From an uncultured Candidatus Saccharibacteria bacterium (GTDB taxonomy: Bacteria; Patescibacteriota; Saccharimonadia; Saccharimonadales; Saccharimonadaceae): 59,038 nucleotides of DNA. The position numbers and the translations under genes are program-made. Positions 48,263-56,432 of the stretch are shown here, one piece after another (position 1 is the first letter of the stretch; every line of letters starts with the position of its first letter). The stretch spans positions 1-59,038 of the forward strand of contig CALIXB010000023.1 of assembly GCA_938046775.1 (NCBI GenBank), read 5' to 3'. The notes under the pieces were generated by a model. The model saw only the letters and a program-made list of their open reading frames with translations. It had not been told where the DNA came from and did not search any database.

Positions 48263-49312
48263 TTGCGTGGAAATAATTAAGCAGCCGTCTTTTTGGTGTC
48301 GTGCGTCTGTTGTGGTGACGATGAATTGATGATGCTGAATGGTTTCCTGGAGGAGTTTTTCGCGTGTGGCGTCTAGCTCCGAGAAAACGTCGTCTAGTAG
48401 AATTAATGGTCGCGATTGGCTGATTTCTGTTTGGAGCTCCAATTCTAGTAGCTTAAAGGCTAGCATAATAGTGCGCATTTCGCCACGTGAGGCAACCTTA
48501 ACGGCGGGCTGGTCATGGAGAAAAATTGTGAAATCTTCACGGTGTGGGCCGACAGAAGTGAAGCCTGTGGCAATTTCATATTCGCGAGCTTTCTCTAGGC
48601 GGTCAAGTAAAGATTGGTCGTAGTTTTCTAGGGGTGCAGTGGCGCTATACTCTATTGATAATTGTGTATTTTTCCCCGCTAAAGATTCGTATAAATTTTT
48701 TATGCGAGGCTCGTTAGCTTGGAGAAATTTAGCTCTTTTTTGGGCGATGTTGGTTGCGTATTGAACAAATTTTATATCCCACGCAAACAGGTTATCGCGC
48801 CAGATTTGTGAATCTTCTTGATGGGATTTTAGGAGCTCGTTGCGCTGTAATAGTGTACGATTAAAAGCCTTCAAGTCAGTGTCATATTTGGAGTCAAGCC
48901 GAGCAATTAGCCCGTCTAGAAAATCGCGCCTGCGGGAAGGAGAGGAGGAGATTAAACGTAGTTCACTTGGTTCAAACAAGACTACAGGCAAACGATTTTT
49001 TCTGGTCAAGGCTTTTGATTTATTATCGTTAATTATGAATTCTTTGCTAATTTTTCCTGACGCTGCGTTTAACTTTATTCGCCTTGCGCCAAAGTCTCCC
49101 TCTAGGTGAATAATTGTTTGAGGGGCGTTAAATGTCATGCAATCACTAAGACTGCCACGAAAACTGCTACCGCGTAAGGCTACGTAAACCGCTTCAAGTA
49201 GATTTGTTTTGCCGGTGCCGTTTGGTCCAACAATAACTGTACCAGAATCACTAAAAGTTGCTTCATGTAGGCTGTAAGATCGGAAATTATATAGCTTAAT
49301 CTTAGAAATCAC
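48260..49312 (-). CDS. recF: DNA replication and repair protein RecF
   Basis: A 350-residue SMC-like ATPase that guides RecA loading at gaps. IKLYNFRSYS is the family start. Walker A is VGPNGTGKTNLLEAV, the signature is VASRGEMRTIMLAFKLLEL, and Walker B is LILLDDVFSELDATR. The start codon is GTG (49312). TATAAT ends six bases before it on the minus strand, so the mRNA seems leaderless even though the codon is not ATG. It is not beside dnaA-dnaN here, unlike in many bacteria. Confidence 0.95.
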   Translation of the reverse strand: MISKIKLYNFRSYSLHEATFSDSGTVIVGPNGTGKTNLLEAVYVALRGSSFRGSLSDCMTFNAPQTIIHLEGDFGARRIKLNAASGKISKEFIINDNKSKALTRKNRLPVVLFEPSELRLISSSPSRRRDFLDGLIARLDSKYDTDLKAFNRTLLQRNELLKSHQEDSQIWRDNLFAWDIKFVQYATNIAQKRAKFLQANEPRIKNLYESLAGKNTQLSIEYSATAPLENYDQSLLDRLEKAREYEIATGFTSVGPHREDFTIFLHDQPAVKVASRGEMRTIMLAFKLLELELQTEISQSRPLILLDDVFSELDATREKLLQETIQHHQFIVTTTDARHQKDGCLIISTQ

Positions 49313-49318
49313 TCTGTT

Positions 49319-49324
49319 ATTATA
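49319..49324 (-). promoter_or_regulatory. -10 element of recF, leaderless GTG start
   Basis: On the minus strand TATAAT ends six bases before GTG 49312. Confidence 0.55.
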
Positions 49325-49368
49325 TCACGGGCTAATAGGTAAAATTAGCAGACAAGGCGCCTGAAGTT

Positions 49369-49377
49369 TGGTATAAT
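49369..49377 (+). promoter_or_regulatory. Extended -10 promoter of frr operon
   Basis: TGGTATAAT (49369-49377). The leader of about 20 bases contains GGAGG before ATG 49403. Confidence 0.65.
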
Positions 49378-49402
49378 AGCGGTAGATAAATTGGAGGAAT
49401 AT

Positions 49403-49957
49403 ATGTTTGACACAAACCCTTATGAAGAGAAAATGAATGCCGCATTTGGCTTTTTCCAAGATGAATTGAAGAAAGTTCGAACGGGCCGAGCGCATGCTGG
49501 AATGTTGGACGGTGTTATGGTTGAGGCTTATGGTGCAAAAATGCCGCTTAATCAAGTGGCTAATATTACTGCGCCAGAAGCCCAGATGCTACTGGTGACA
49601 CCATTTGATCCAGGAAATATTACTGCAATTACTTCTGCAATTCGCGACAACCAGAGCTTAGGATTTAATCCGTCTGACGATGGGCGAGTGGTGCGCGTGC
49701 CAGTCCCAGCTTTAACTGAAGAGCGCCGTCGTCAGTTAGTAAAACAGGTGAGCGAGAAAGTTGAGGAGGCTCGAATTGCGATGCGAAATATTCGTCAGGA
49801 CGCTCTAAAAGAAGCAAAGCGGATGAAGGATACAAAAGAGCTAAGCGAAGATGACTTGAAGTTGGTCGAGAAGGAAGTTGATAGCTTAATGAGTAAAATG
49901 CAGGCGCAAATTGATGAGGCGTTTAAGGCGAAGGAAAAGGACGTCTTGACTGTTTAA
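49403..49957 (+). CDS. frr: Ribosome recycling factor
   Basis: A 184-residue factor that splits post-termination ribosomes with EF-G. The three-helix bundle signatures are LKKVRTGRAHAGMLDGV, PFDPGNITAITSAIRDNQSLGFNPSDDGRVVRVPVPALTEERRRQL and VEEARIAMRNIRQDALKE. I chose ATG 49403 after TTGGAGGAATAT. It leads a run of overlapping genes (frr, nucleotidyltransferase-like, uppS, rseP, CPBP). The frr-uppS-rseP order is common, but here an extra gene is inserted and cdsA is missing. Confidence 0.96.
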   Translation: MFDTNPYEEKMNAAFGFFQDELKKVRTGRAHAGMLDGVMVEAYGAKMPLNQVANITAPEAQMLLVTPFDPGNITAITSAIRDNQSLGFNPSDDGRVVRVPVPALTEERRRQLVKQVSEKVEEARIAMRNIRQDALKEAKRMKDTKELSEDDLKLVEKEVDSLMSKMQAQIDEAFKAKEKDVLTV

Positions 49958-50376
49958 TGAGCGAAACTTTTGCTGATAGAGTAAAAGAGTTGGGGCTGCC
50001 TCTTGAGCAGATTATTGTTATTGGCAGTGGTATTTTAGACCAATTAGGAATTCGTCGGGCTGAAGATGTTGATATTGCAGCGAGCTCTGAGTTGATAAAA
50101 AAACTTTCTAAAGATTATGGAGATTGGACCAGAAAGCTTGATGGTAATCAGCGTCCGTATTTTGTAAAGACTGATGGTTCGGCTGAGCTGTGGGACGGTT
50201 GGGAGTTTGACGGTCAGGTTGTTGGCTATGACGATTTATTGAGCCATTCAGTGGTGTATGATGACGTTAGGTTCATTAATTTGGAATTTTTACGACGATG
50301 GAAAAATTGGCGCGGGCGAGAGAAAGATATTCGAGATGTTGAATTAATTGATGAGTGGAGGGCGAAAAATGAATAG
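49957..50376 (+). CDS. Nucleotidyltransferase-fold-like protein
   Basis: A 139-residue protein. IIVIGSGILDQLGIRRAEDVDIAASSELI resembles the GS-x(n)-D-x-D motif of the MNT/pol-beta superfamily. It is followed by RKLDGNQRPYFVKTDGSAELWDGWEFDGQVV and FLRRWKNWRGREKDIRDVELIDEW, the helix seen in small nucleotidyltransferase-like proteins. Only part of the catalytic acids is clear, so activity is uncertain. It starts on the last base of frr (TAATG) and overlaps uppS by eight bases, an insertion between two housekeeping genes. Confidence 0.62.
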   Translation: MSETFADRVKELGLPLEQIIVIGSGILDQLGIRRAEDVDIAASSELIKKLSKDYGDWTRKLDGNQRPYFVKTDGSAELWDGWEFDGQVVGYDDLLSHSVVYDDVRFINLEFLRRWKNWRGREKDIRDVELIDEWRAKNE

Positions 50377-51064
50377 AAAATCAGAGCTGCCGCAACATAT
50401 TGGTTTTATCGTGGATGGAAATCGGCGATGGGCCAAACAACATGGTTTGCCGGCGTACGAAGGTCACTTGGCGGGATATAATGCACTGAAAGATGTGGCC
50501 TTAGAAACGCTTCAGAGTGGCGTAAAATATGTCAGTGCTTATGTTTTTAGTACGGAAAATTGGAAACGGTCAGAGGACGAAGTTGGCCATTTGATGAAAT
50601 TACTGTTAAAGATGCTAAAGGCTGATTTACCGGCATTTATTGAGAACAATATACGCTTGAGGGTGATTGGATCTAGGGATGAGTTGTCGGATGCACTAGT
50701 TGAAGCAATTGACGATGCTGAAGCAAAGACAGCTAATTTAGATAGTGGCGAATTGGTCTTATGTCTAAATTATGGTGGACATTTGGAGATCGCTGATGCG
50801 GTTAAAAAAATTGTTCAATCTAGGGTTCTTGCCGAGGATGTTACACCGGAGTTAGTAGCGCAGAATATATATGCGCCAGATGTGCCGCCCTGTGATTTGA
50901 TTGTTAGGACTTCTAGTGAGCAGCGTCTCAGTAATTTTATGTTGTGGCGTTCGGCCTATAGCGAGCTGATGTTTGTGGAGAAAAATTGGCCAGACATGAC
51001 TACTGACGATGTGGCGGTGATTTTAGAGGAGTATGCTAATCGGAATAGGCGGTTTGGTAAATGA
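50369..51064 (+). CDS. uppS: Isoprenyl (undecaprenyl) diphosphate synthase
   Basis: A 231-residue cis-prenyltransferase that makes the C55 lipid carrier for wall polymers. The catalytic Asp16 is in FIVDGNRRWAKQHGL, followed by SAYVFSTENWKRS and the substrate/Mg motif PPCDLIVRTSSEQRLSNFMLWRSAYSE. I chose ATG 50369 (MNRKSELPQHIG), with GGAGGG just upstream inside the previous gene. It overlaps rseP by ATGA. Confidence 0.94.
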   Translation: MNRKSELPQHIGFIVDGNRRWAKQHGLPAYEGHLAGYNALKDVALETLQSGVKYVSAYVFSTENWKRSEDEVGHLMKLLLKMLKADLPAFIENNIRLRVIGSRDELSDALVEAIDDAEAKTANLDSGELVLCLNYGGHLEIADAVKKIVQSRVLAEDVTPELVAQNIYAPDVPPCDLIVRTSSEQRLSNFMLWRSAYSELMFVEKNWPDMTTDDVAVILEEYANRNRRFGK

Positions 51065-52221
51065 TTGTTTGGGGGATTCTTTTAGGCCTATTTGTGCTTA
51101 TATCGCTGGTGGTCTTGCACGAGTTGGGCCACGCGCTGGTGGCTAAGCGAAACGGCGTTAAGGTTGAGGAATTCGGGATTGGATTTCCGCCAGCCGCAAA
51201 GAAATGGAAAGTCAAGAGGAGCTTTTTAGGTGAAAACGTGACTTTTAGCCTAAACTGGTTGCCGCTTGGTGGGTTTGTTCGTCTAAAAGGCGAGTATGAT
51301 TCAGCGAAGGGCAAAGGTACGTATGGTGGTTCGACATTTTGGGTAAAAACCAAGATTTTGCTAGCCGGCGTTATGATGAACTGGCTGACGGCAATTATTT
51401 TGTTTACAGTTCTGGCGGTAATTGGACTGCCAAAGGTGCTGTCGAATCAGGTCCAGCTGCCATTTGACACTGAGGTACGTCGTTCGCCAGTATCGGTGGT
51501 AAAAATTACTCCCGACTCGCCAGCTGATAGAGCGGGGATTAAAGTGGGCGATCAATTGATTGACATAAATAACCAACCACTTACTGAGGCGGAAAAATTG
51601 CCAATTATAACTAAGCAGAACGCTGGCAAAAAAGTGCCGATTAAGTATAGTCGTGATGGCAAAGAGTCGTTAATTGATGTGCAGCTAAACTCTGAACAGG
51701 CTGCCAAAGCCGGTGGGTATTTGGGAGTTGCTCCTAGTCAGTCGGAAAAAATATACAGCACTTGGTCGGCGCCTATTATGGGAATAGCGACGACCGGGCA
51801 GTTGTCGTATGAGACGATAAAAGGTGTTGGCGTACTGCTGGCAAAAACCACTCATGGTTTATTCGGGCAGATTTTTGGCTCCGAACAGTCAAAGCAGTCA
51901 GCCCGTGCTGATTTGTCGTCTGTTGGCGAAAACGTCGCCGGACCAATTGGTATATTGGGCGTACTGTTTCCGTCGGTGGTTAATTCTGGAATAGCCCAAG
52001 TCATTTTTGTGGCGGCGTTGATTTCGCTGACGCTGGCGGTGATGAACATATTGCCGATTCCAGCACTTGATGGTGGGCGCTGGTTTACGATGGCGATATT
52101 CCGTATTTTTAAGAAAGAGCTGACGAAAGAGCGTGAAGAAAATATTCAAGCTACCGGCATGTTGATTTTATTAATATTAACAATTTTGGTGACTGTGAGC
52201 GATGTCGGGAAACTTCTATAA
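51061..52221 (+). CDS. rseP: RIP metalloprotease RseP (site-2 protease family)
   Basis: A 386-residue M50 intramembrane protease. The first transmembrane helix ends in the zinc motif VLHELGHALVAKR (His20, Glu21, His24). A PDZ domain follows (about 145-235; SPADRAGIKVGDQLIDINNQPL). The third zinc ligand is the Asp in NILPIPALDGGRW. RseP cleaves membrane-bound anti-sigma factors and signal-peptide remnants. No anti-sigma gene is seen here. It overlaps both neighbours. Confidence 0.95.
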   Translation: MIVWGILLGLFVLISLVVLHELGHALVAKRNGVKVEEFGIGFPPAAKKWKVKRSFLGENVTFSLNWLPLGGFVRLKGEYDSAKGKGTYGGSTFWVKTKILLAGVMMNWLTAIILFTVLAVIGLPKVLSNQVQLPFDTEVRRSPVSVVKITPDSPADRAGIKVGDQLIDINNQPLTEAEKLPIITKQNAGKKVPIKYSRDGKESLIDVQLNSEQAAKAGGYLGVAPSQSEKIYSTWSAPIMGIATTGQLSYETIKGVGVLLAKTTHGLFGQIFGSEQSKQSARADLSSVGENVAGPIGILGVLFPSVVNSGIAQVIFVAALISLTLAVMNILPIPALDGGRWFTMAIFRIFKKELTKEREENIQATGMLILLILTILVTVSDVGKLL

Positions 52222-53002
52222 GAAATTAAAAGGCCGAAAGTGGTGGCTATTGGTGGCACTGCCAATTTGGGTTTACGGGGCGTTCTTAATAGTGGAAATA
52301 ATTATTTCACTTCTGATTAGTCAGCTAGTCGGGCTTGGTGTACCTCTAAAATCGATAAACCCAGTTATTTTTAATACTGCGATTTCAGTTTTTGTTTATG
52401 GCATATCCTTGGCTGTAGTTGTTGGTGTACCAATATACATTAAAAAACGGCGAACGTCTCTTCAGGATTTAGGTGTAAATGACTGGCCAACGTTTCTGGA
52501 AATATTTATTTCACCCTTGGCTTTTGTGGCTTATTTTCTCTTGACGATAGTCACGATGAGTATCGCTAGTGGTGTCTTCTCGGTTGATGTGCAACAGCGA
52601 CAAGCAATACCCTTTAGTCAAAGTATGCTTGCGTCACACTGGCAGCTCTTAATGGCATTTACGGTAATGGTATTATTGGGTCCGATTGTTGAGGAATTGT
52701 TATATCGTGGATATCTTTATGGTAAACTACGCAACTCATTTTCAATTTGGCTGTCAGTTCTTATAACGAGTATAACATTTGGCTTGGCGCATCTTTGGGT
52801 CGGTCCGGGCGCGCCTTTGCAGTGGGCAGTGGCAGTTGATACATTTACTTTAAGTTTGGTCATGTGTGCCGCCAGGGAGTATACTGGGGCAGTTTGGGTG
52901 CCGATGATGATGCATATGATGAAAAACGGTATAGCTTTTTATTTTCTGTTTATCAATACAAACGCCGTCGACCAAATAGGTGCTTTATTTCCATTTATAT
53001 AA
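52202..53002 (+). CDS. CPBP family intramembrane metalloprotease
   Basis: A 266-residue polytopic protein, with a basic N-terminus (NFYKKLKGRKWW) and about seven transmembrane segments. The CPBP/Abi motifs are visible: GPIVEELLYRGYLYG (Glu164-Glu165, Arg169), FGLAHLW with the first His, and a late MMHMMKNG. Relatives are CAAX-type or immunity-linked proteases. It overlaps rseP by 20 bases, so the two membrane proteases are co-translated. No bacteriocin gene is close. Confidence 0.88.
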   Translation: MSGNFYKKLKGRKWWLLVALPIWVYGAFLIVEIIISLLISQLVGLGVPLKSINPVIFNTAISVFVYGISLAVVVGVPIYIKKRRTSLQDLGVNDWPTFLEIFISPLAFVAYFLLTIVTMSIASGVFSVDVQQRQAIPFSQSMLASHWQLLMAFTVMVLLGPIVEELLYRGYLYGKLRNSFSIWLSVLITSITFGLAHLWVGPGAPLQWAVAVDTFTLSLVMCAAREYTGAVWVPMMMHMMKNGIAFYFLFINTNAVDQIGALFPFI

Positions 53003-53014
53003 AGGAGGAAAAAT

Positions 53015-54262
53015 ATGCGAATGACACAACTTTTTACCAGAACTTTGAAGCAGGCTCCAGCAGGTGAGGTGGCTCGTAACGCTCAGCTGCTAATCCGTGC
53101 TGGCTATGTGCATAAGACGATGGCAGGCGTCTATTCTTTCTTGCCGCTTGGTCTGCGGGTGCTTGAGAATATTAAGCAGATTGTTCGTGAGGAAATGGAT
53201 AAGGTTGATAGTCAAGAGCTAACAATGAGCACTTTGCAACGTAAAGAGTTATGGCAGGAAACCGGTCGTTGGAGCGATGAAGTTGTTGACGTCTGGTTCA
53301 AGTCTAAATTGCAAGACGGCACTGATGTTGGTTTTGGCTGGACGCACGAAGAGCCTATTGTTGATTTATTGCGTAATTATCTAAAGAGTTACAAAGATTT
53401 GCCAATTAGCGTTTACCAGTTCCAAAACAAATTGCGTAACGAGCTGCGCGCCAAGAGTGGAATTATGCGTGGTCGTGAATTTGTCATGAAAGATATGTAT
53501 TCAGTGCATGCTAGTAAAGAAGACTTAGATAATTACTATAATACCGTCATTGAGGCGTATAAGCGCTGTTACGATCGTTTTGGTATAGGTGATGAGACAT
53601 ATGTGACTTTTGCTTCTGGCGGTGCCTTTACCAAATTTAGTCACGAGTTCCAGACGATTTGCGATGCTGGTGAGGACTATATTTATTTACATCGTGCTAA
53701 AAATATTGCGGTGAATGAAGAAGTCTTGGATGAGGCAGTTGCGGAGCTTGGCGTTGACCGTAGTGAGTTGGAAAAAGTGAAGACGGCTGAGGTTGGCAAT
53801 ATCTTTAATTTTGGTACACAGAAATCAGAGGAGATGAAGCTGGTGTTCACTGATGCTGATGGCAAAGAGCAGTACGCATATATGGGTAGCTATGGCATCG
53901 GCATTACTCGGGTGATGGGGGTGATTGTTGAGAAATTTGCTGATGATAAAGGACTGATCTGGCCGGAAAATATTGCACCGTTTAAGGTTTATATTGTCGC
54001 AATCGGTGAAAAGGGCAAAGAGCTAGCGGGTAAGCTTTATGGCGAATTGGCTGATAGCGGTGTGGATACACTTCTTGATGATCGCGATGAGCGGCCGGGC
54101 GTGAAATTTGCTGATGCAGAATTGATGGGCCTACCGTGGCGGATTACGATTGGCGATCGGGCGATTGATGGCGATGGATTATTTGAAGTAACTGAGCGAG
54201 CAACCGGCGAGATGAAAAAGATGAACTATCAGCAGCTACTTGAGTTTTGTTTAAGTCGTTAA
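53015..54262 (+). CDS. proS: Prolyl-tRNA synthetase, short form without editing insertion
   Basis: A 415-residue class II synthetase. Motif 1 region AGVYSFLPLGLRVLENI, motif 2 FQNKLRNELRAKSGIMRGREFVMKD, motif 3 GSYGIGITRVMG and the C-terminal anticodon-binding domain (DERPGVKFADAELMGLPWRITIG) are all present. The INS editing domain of about 180 residues found between motifs 2 and 3 in E. coli ProRS is replaced by a short linker (VNEEVLDEAVAELG...). Mischarged Ala-tRNA-Pro would need a separate deacylase. AAGGAGG precedes the ATG. Confidence 0.94.
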   Translation: MRMTQLFTRTLKQAPAGEVARNAQLLIRAGYVHKTMAGVYSFLPLGLRVLENIKQIVREEMDKVDSQELTMSTLQRKELWQETGRWSDEVVDVWFKSKLQDGTDVGFGWTHEEPIVDLLRNYLKSYKDLPISVYQFQNKLRNELRAKSGIMRGREFVMKDMYSVHASKEDLDNYYNTVIEAYKRCYDRFGIGDETYVTFASGGAFTKFSHEFQTICDAGEDYIYLHRAKNIAVNEEVLDEAVAELGVDRSELEKVKTAEVGNIFNFGTQKSEEMKLVFTDADGKEQYAYMGSYGIGITRVMGVIVEKFADDKGLIWPENIAPFKVYIVAIGEKGKELAGKLYGELADSGVDTLLDDRDERPGVKFADAELMGLPWRITIGDRAIDGDGLFEVTERATGEMKKMNYQQLLEFCLSR

Positions 54263-54273
54263 GCTCGGCTATA

Positions 54274-54302
54274 TTGACATAATAAATGGCGGTTGTTATA
54301 CT
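54274..54302 (+). promoter_or_regulatory. Near-consensus promoter of greA
   Basis: TTGACA (54274-54279), 17 bases and TATACT (54297-54302). The leader of about 85 bases has a hairpin AACACTA/TAGTGTAGTT (about 54329-54351). Confidence 0.82.
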
Positions 54303-54393
54303 CAGATAGACTTCATTAAGACTAGATAGAACACTATATTTAGTGTAGTTTATAAGACTAATACCGCTATATGTAATAGAGGAGGAGATTTTT

Positions 54394-54849
54394 ATGAAAA
54401 AAACTTACCAGATTACCGAAACTGGAAAAGCTGACTTGGAAGTCGAGCTAGCGGAGCTAAAAGGTCGCCGTGGTGAAATTGCTGAAAAAATTGCGGTAGC
54501 GCGAGATTTTGGCGATTTAAGTGAGAATGCAGAATATGACGCTGCGCGTGAAGAGCAGGGCTTGGTGGAGACACGGATTTTAGAAATTGAGGATATTTTG
54601 CAGAATGCTGAAATCATTAAATCAAGCGGCACTTCAAGTGTTGGTCTGGGTAGTACAGTTGAATTGCAGTGTCCAGAAAGAACTGTGTCCTATACAGTGG
54701 TTGGTCCGGTTGAGGCTGATCCACTGGCGGGAAGAATTTCTGATCAATCACCAATTGGTAAAGAGCTAATTGGTAAGAAAATTGGTGATGAAGTGACGAT
54801 TAAAACGCCGAAAGCGGAAATCACTTACGTTGTTAAGTCCATCTCTTAA
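54394..54849 (+). CDS. greA: Transcription elongation factor GreA
   Basis: A 151-residue factor that rescues backtracked RNA polymerase. The N-terminal coiled coil contains ELAELKGRRGEIAEKIAVARDFGDLSENAEYDAAREEQ, with the acidic tip (D and E) that reaches the active site. The C-terminal FKBP-like domain has VGPVEADPLAGRISDQSPIGKELIGKKIGDEV. AGAGGAGGAG precedes the ATG. The long AT-rich leader is unusual for this window. Confidence 0.97.
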   Translation: MKKTYQITETGKADLEVELAELKGRRGEIAEKIAVARDFGDLSENAEYDAAREEQGLVETRILEIEDILQNAEIIKSSGTSSVGLGSTVELQCPERTVSYTVVGPVEADPLAGRISDQSPIGKELIGKKIGDEVTIKTPKAEITYVVKSIS

Positions 54850-54879
54850 GCCCTCTAAAATAATTTACAGATAATGTGC

Positions 54880-54885
54880 TATAAT
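54880..54885 (+). promoter_or_regulatory. -10 element of lysS
   Basis: TATAAT ends ten bases before ATG 54896, predicting a leader of about three or four bases and no Shine-Dalgarno site. Confidence 0.55.
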
Positions 54886-54895
54886 TATCTCTGTT

Positions 54896-56398
54896 ATGGC
54901 CACACTTCAAGATTATCGAAACGAACGATTACGAAAATTAGAGACATTACGCCAATTGGGCGTTGATCCGTATCCAGCAAAGTCTGGTCGGACGCATGGC
55001 TGCGGCGAGGTTTTGGCACGGTATGACGAATTGGCGGGTCAAGAAGTGGTAGTCGCAGGGCGTATCGTGTCGATTCGCAGTTTTGGTAAGCTAGCTTTCA
55101 TTAAACTGCGCGACCAGTCTGGTGAAGTGCAGTTATATTTGCAGCGCGACGATGTGGCGGAGCTGGACGCTAGCTGCGGCGTGTTGGGTATTAAGCAGCT
55201 GAAGCTTCTGGATACGGGTGATTTTATCGAGGCGCGCGGAGTGATGACGACAACGCAGACTGGCGAAAAGTCGGTTGGCGTGCGTGAACTACGGTTGTTA
55301 ACTAAGTCACTGCGGCCGATGCCTGAAAAGCTCGAGAACAAAGAAGAGCGTTTTCGTCGCCGCTACGTTGATATGAACGTCAATCCTGAGGTGCGCGAGC
55401 GGTTTATTCGCCGCAGCAAGTTCTGGCAGGCGACGCGTGATTATCTGAACCAGCATGGGTTTACCGAAGTTAATGTGCCAGTTTTGGAACACACTACTGG
55501 CGGTGCTGACGCTAACCCATTTGTGACGCACATGGATGCGCTGGACGACCAGCAGTTTTACTTGCGCATTTCTCACGAGCTGCCGCTGAAGCGGTTGATT
55601 GGTGCTGGGTTTGAGAAGGTGTATGACCTCGGGCCGCGTTTTCGCAATGAGAATTATTCCGATGAGCATTTGCCAGAGCATATTGCTATGGAGTGGTACG
55701 CCGCGTATTGGGACTGGAAGCAGGGCATGCGCTTTATGGAGGCGATGTATAAAGATGTGCTTCAAAAGACGTTTGGTACGTTGCAATTTCAGCTGGGCAA
55801 ATTTAATGTTGATATGAGCGGCGAGTGGGAAATTTGGGATTATGCTGAGGTGATTCAAAAGCATTATGGAATTGATGTGTATAATACAACGATTGAAGAG
55901 GTGGCTGCCAAGTTGAAAGAGCATGGTTTGGAAGTGGAAAAGACCGATTCCATCCCGCGCGGTATTGATAAATTGTGGAAGAATATTCGTAAAGATGTAG
56001 CGGGGCCGGTGTGGTTGGTGAATACGCCGAAGTTTATCAGTCCGCTGTCTAAGACTAACCCTGACAATCCGCAGACGGTGGAGCGTTTCCAGCCGGTGAT
56101 TGCTGGGTCAGAGTTGGGCAATGGCTTTTCGGAGTTGAATGACCCGATTGATCAGTTGAATCGTTTTATTGAGCAGCAACAGATGCGCGATGCGGGCGAT
56201 GACGAGGCGATGATGTTGGACATCGACTATGTGGAGATGTTGGAGTACGGTATGCCGCCAGCTTGCGGTTGGGGTTACTCTGAGCGGGTGTTTTGGATTT
56301 TTGAAGGCGTAACTGCCCGCGAGGGTGTGCCGTTCCCGCAACTACGTCATGAGATTGATGAAACGACGCGAGCGATATATCCGCAAGTGAAGCTGTAA
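54896..56398 (+). CDS. lysS: Lysyl-tRNA synthetase (class II)
   Basis: A 500-residue class IIb synthetase. The OB-fold anticodon-binding domain spans about residues 45-150 (GRIVSIRSFGKLAFIKLRDQSGEVQLYLQ). Motif 1 is near FRRRYVDMNVNPEVRERFIRRS. Motif 2 is GPRFRNENYSDEHLPEHIAMEWY. Motif 3 is at the C-terminus: MPPACGWGYSERVFWIF replaces the usual PPxxGxGxGxDR, so the motif-3 Gly and Arg context differs slightly. It follows greA, as in many bacteria. Confidence 0.94.
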   Translation: MATLQDYRNERLRKLETLRQLGVDPYPAKSGRTHGCGEVLARYDELAGQEVVVAGRIVSIRSFGKLAFIKLRDQSGEVQLYLQRDDVAELDASCGVLGIKQLKLLDTGDFIEARGVMTTTQTGEKSVGVRELRLLTKSLRPMPEKLENKEERFRRRYVDMNVNPEVRERFIRRSKFWQATRDYLNQHGFTEVNVPVLEHTTGGADANPFVTHMDALDDQQFYLRISHELPLKRLIGAGFEKVYDLGPRFRNENYSDEHLPEHIAMEWYAAYWDWKQGMRFMEAMYKDVLQKTFGTLQFQLGKFNVDMSGEWEIWDYAEVIQKHYGIDVYNTTIEEVAAKLKEHGLEVEKTDSIPRGIDKLWKNIRKDVAGPVWLVNTPKFISPLSKTNPDNPQTVERFQPVIAGSELGNGFSELNDPIDQLNRFIEQQQMRDAGDDEAMMLDIDYVEMLEYGMPPACGWGYSERVFWIFEGVTAREGVPFPQLRHEIDETTRAIYPQVKL

Positions 56399-56420
56399 TT
56401 GTCGCCTGGACTGGGTTTGT

Positions 56421-56426
56421 TATAAT
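56421..56426 (+). promoter_or_regulatory. -10 element of DUF2207 gene, leaderless
   Basis: TATAAT ends six bases before ATG 56433. Confidence 0.6.
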
Positions 56427-56432
56427 TAGAGT

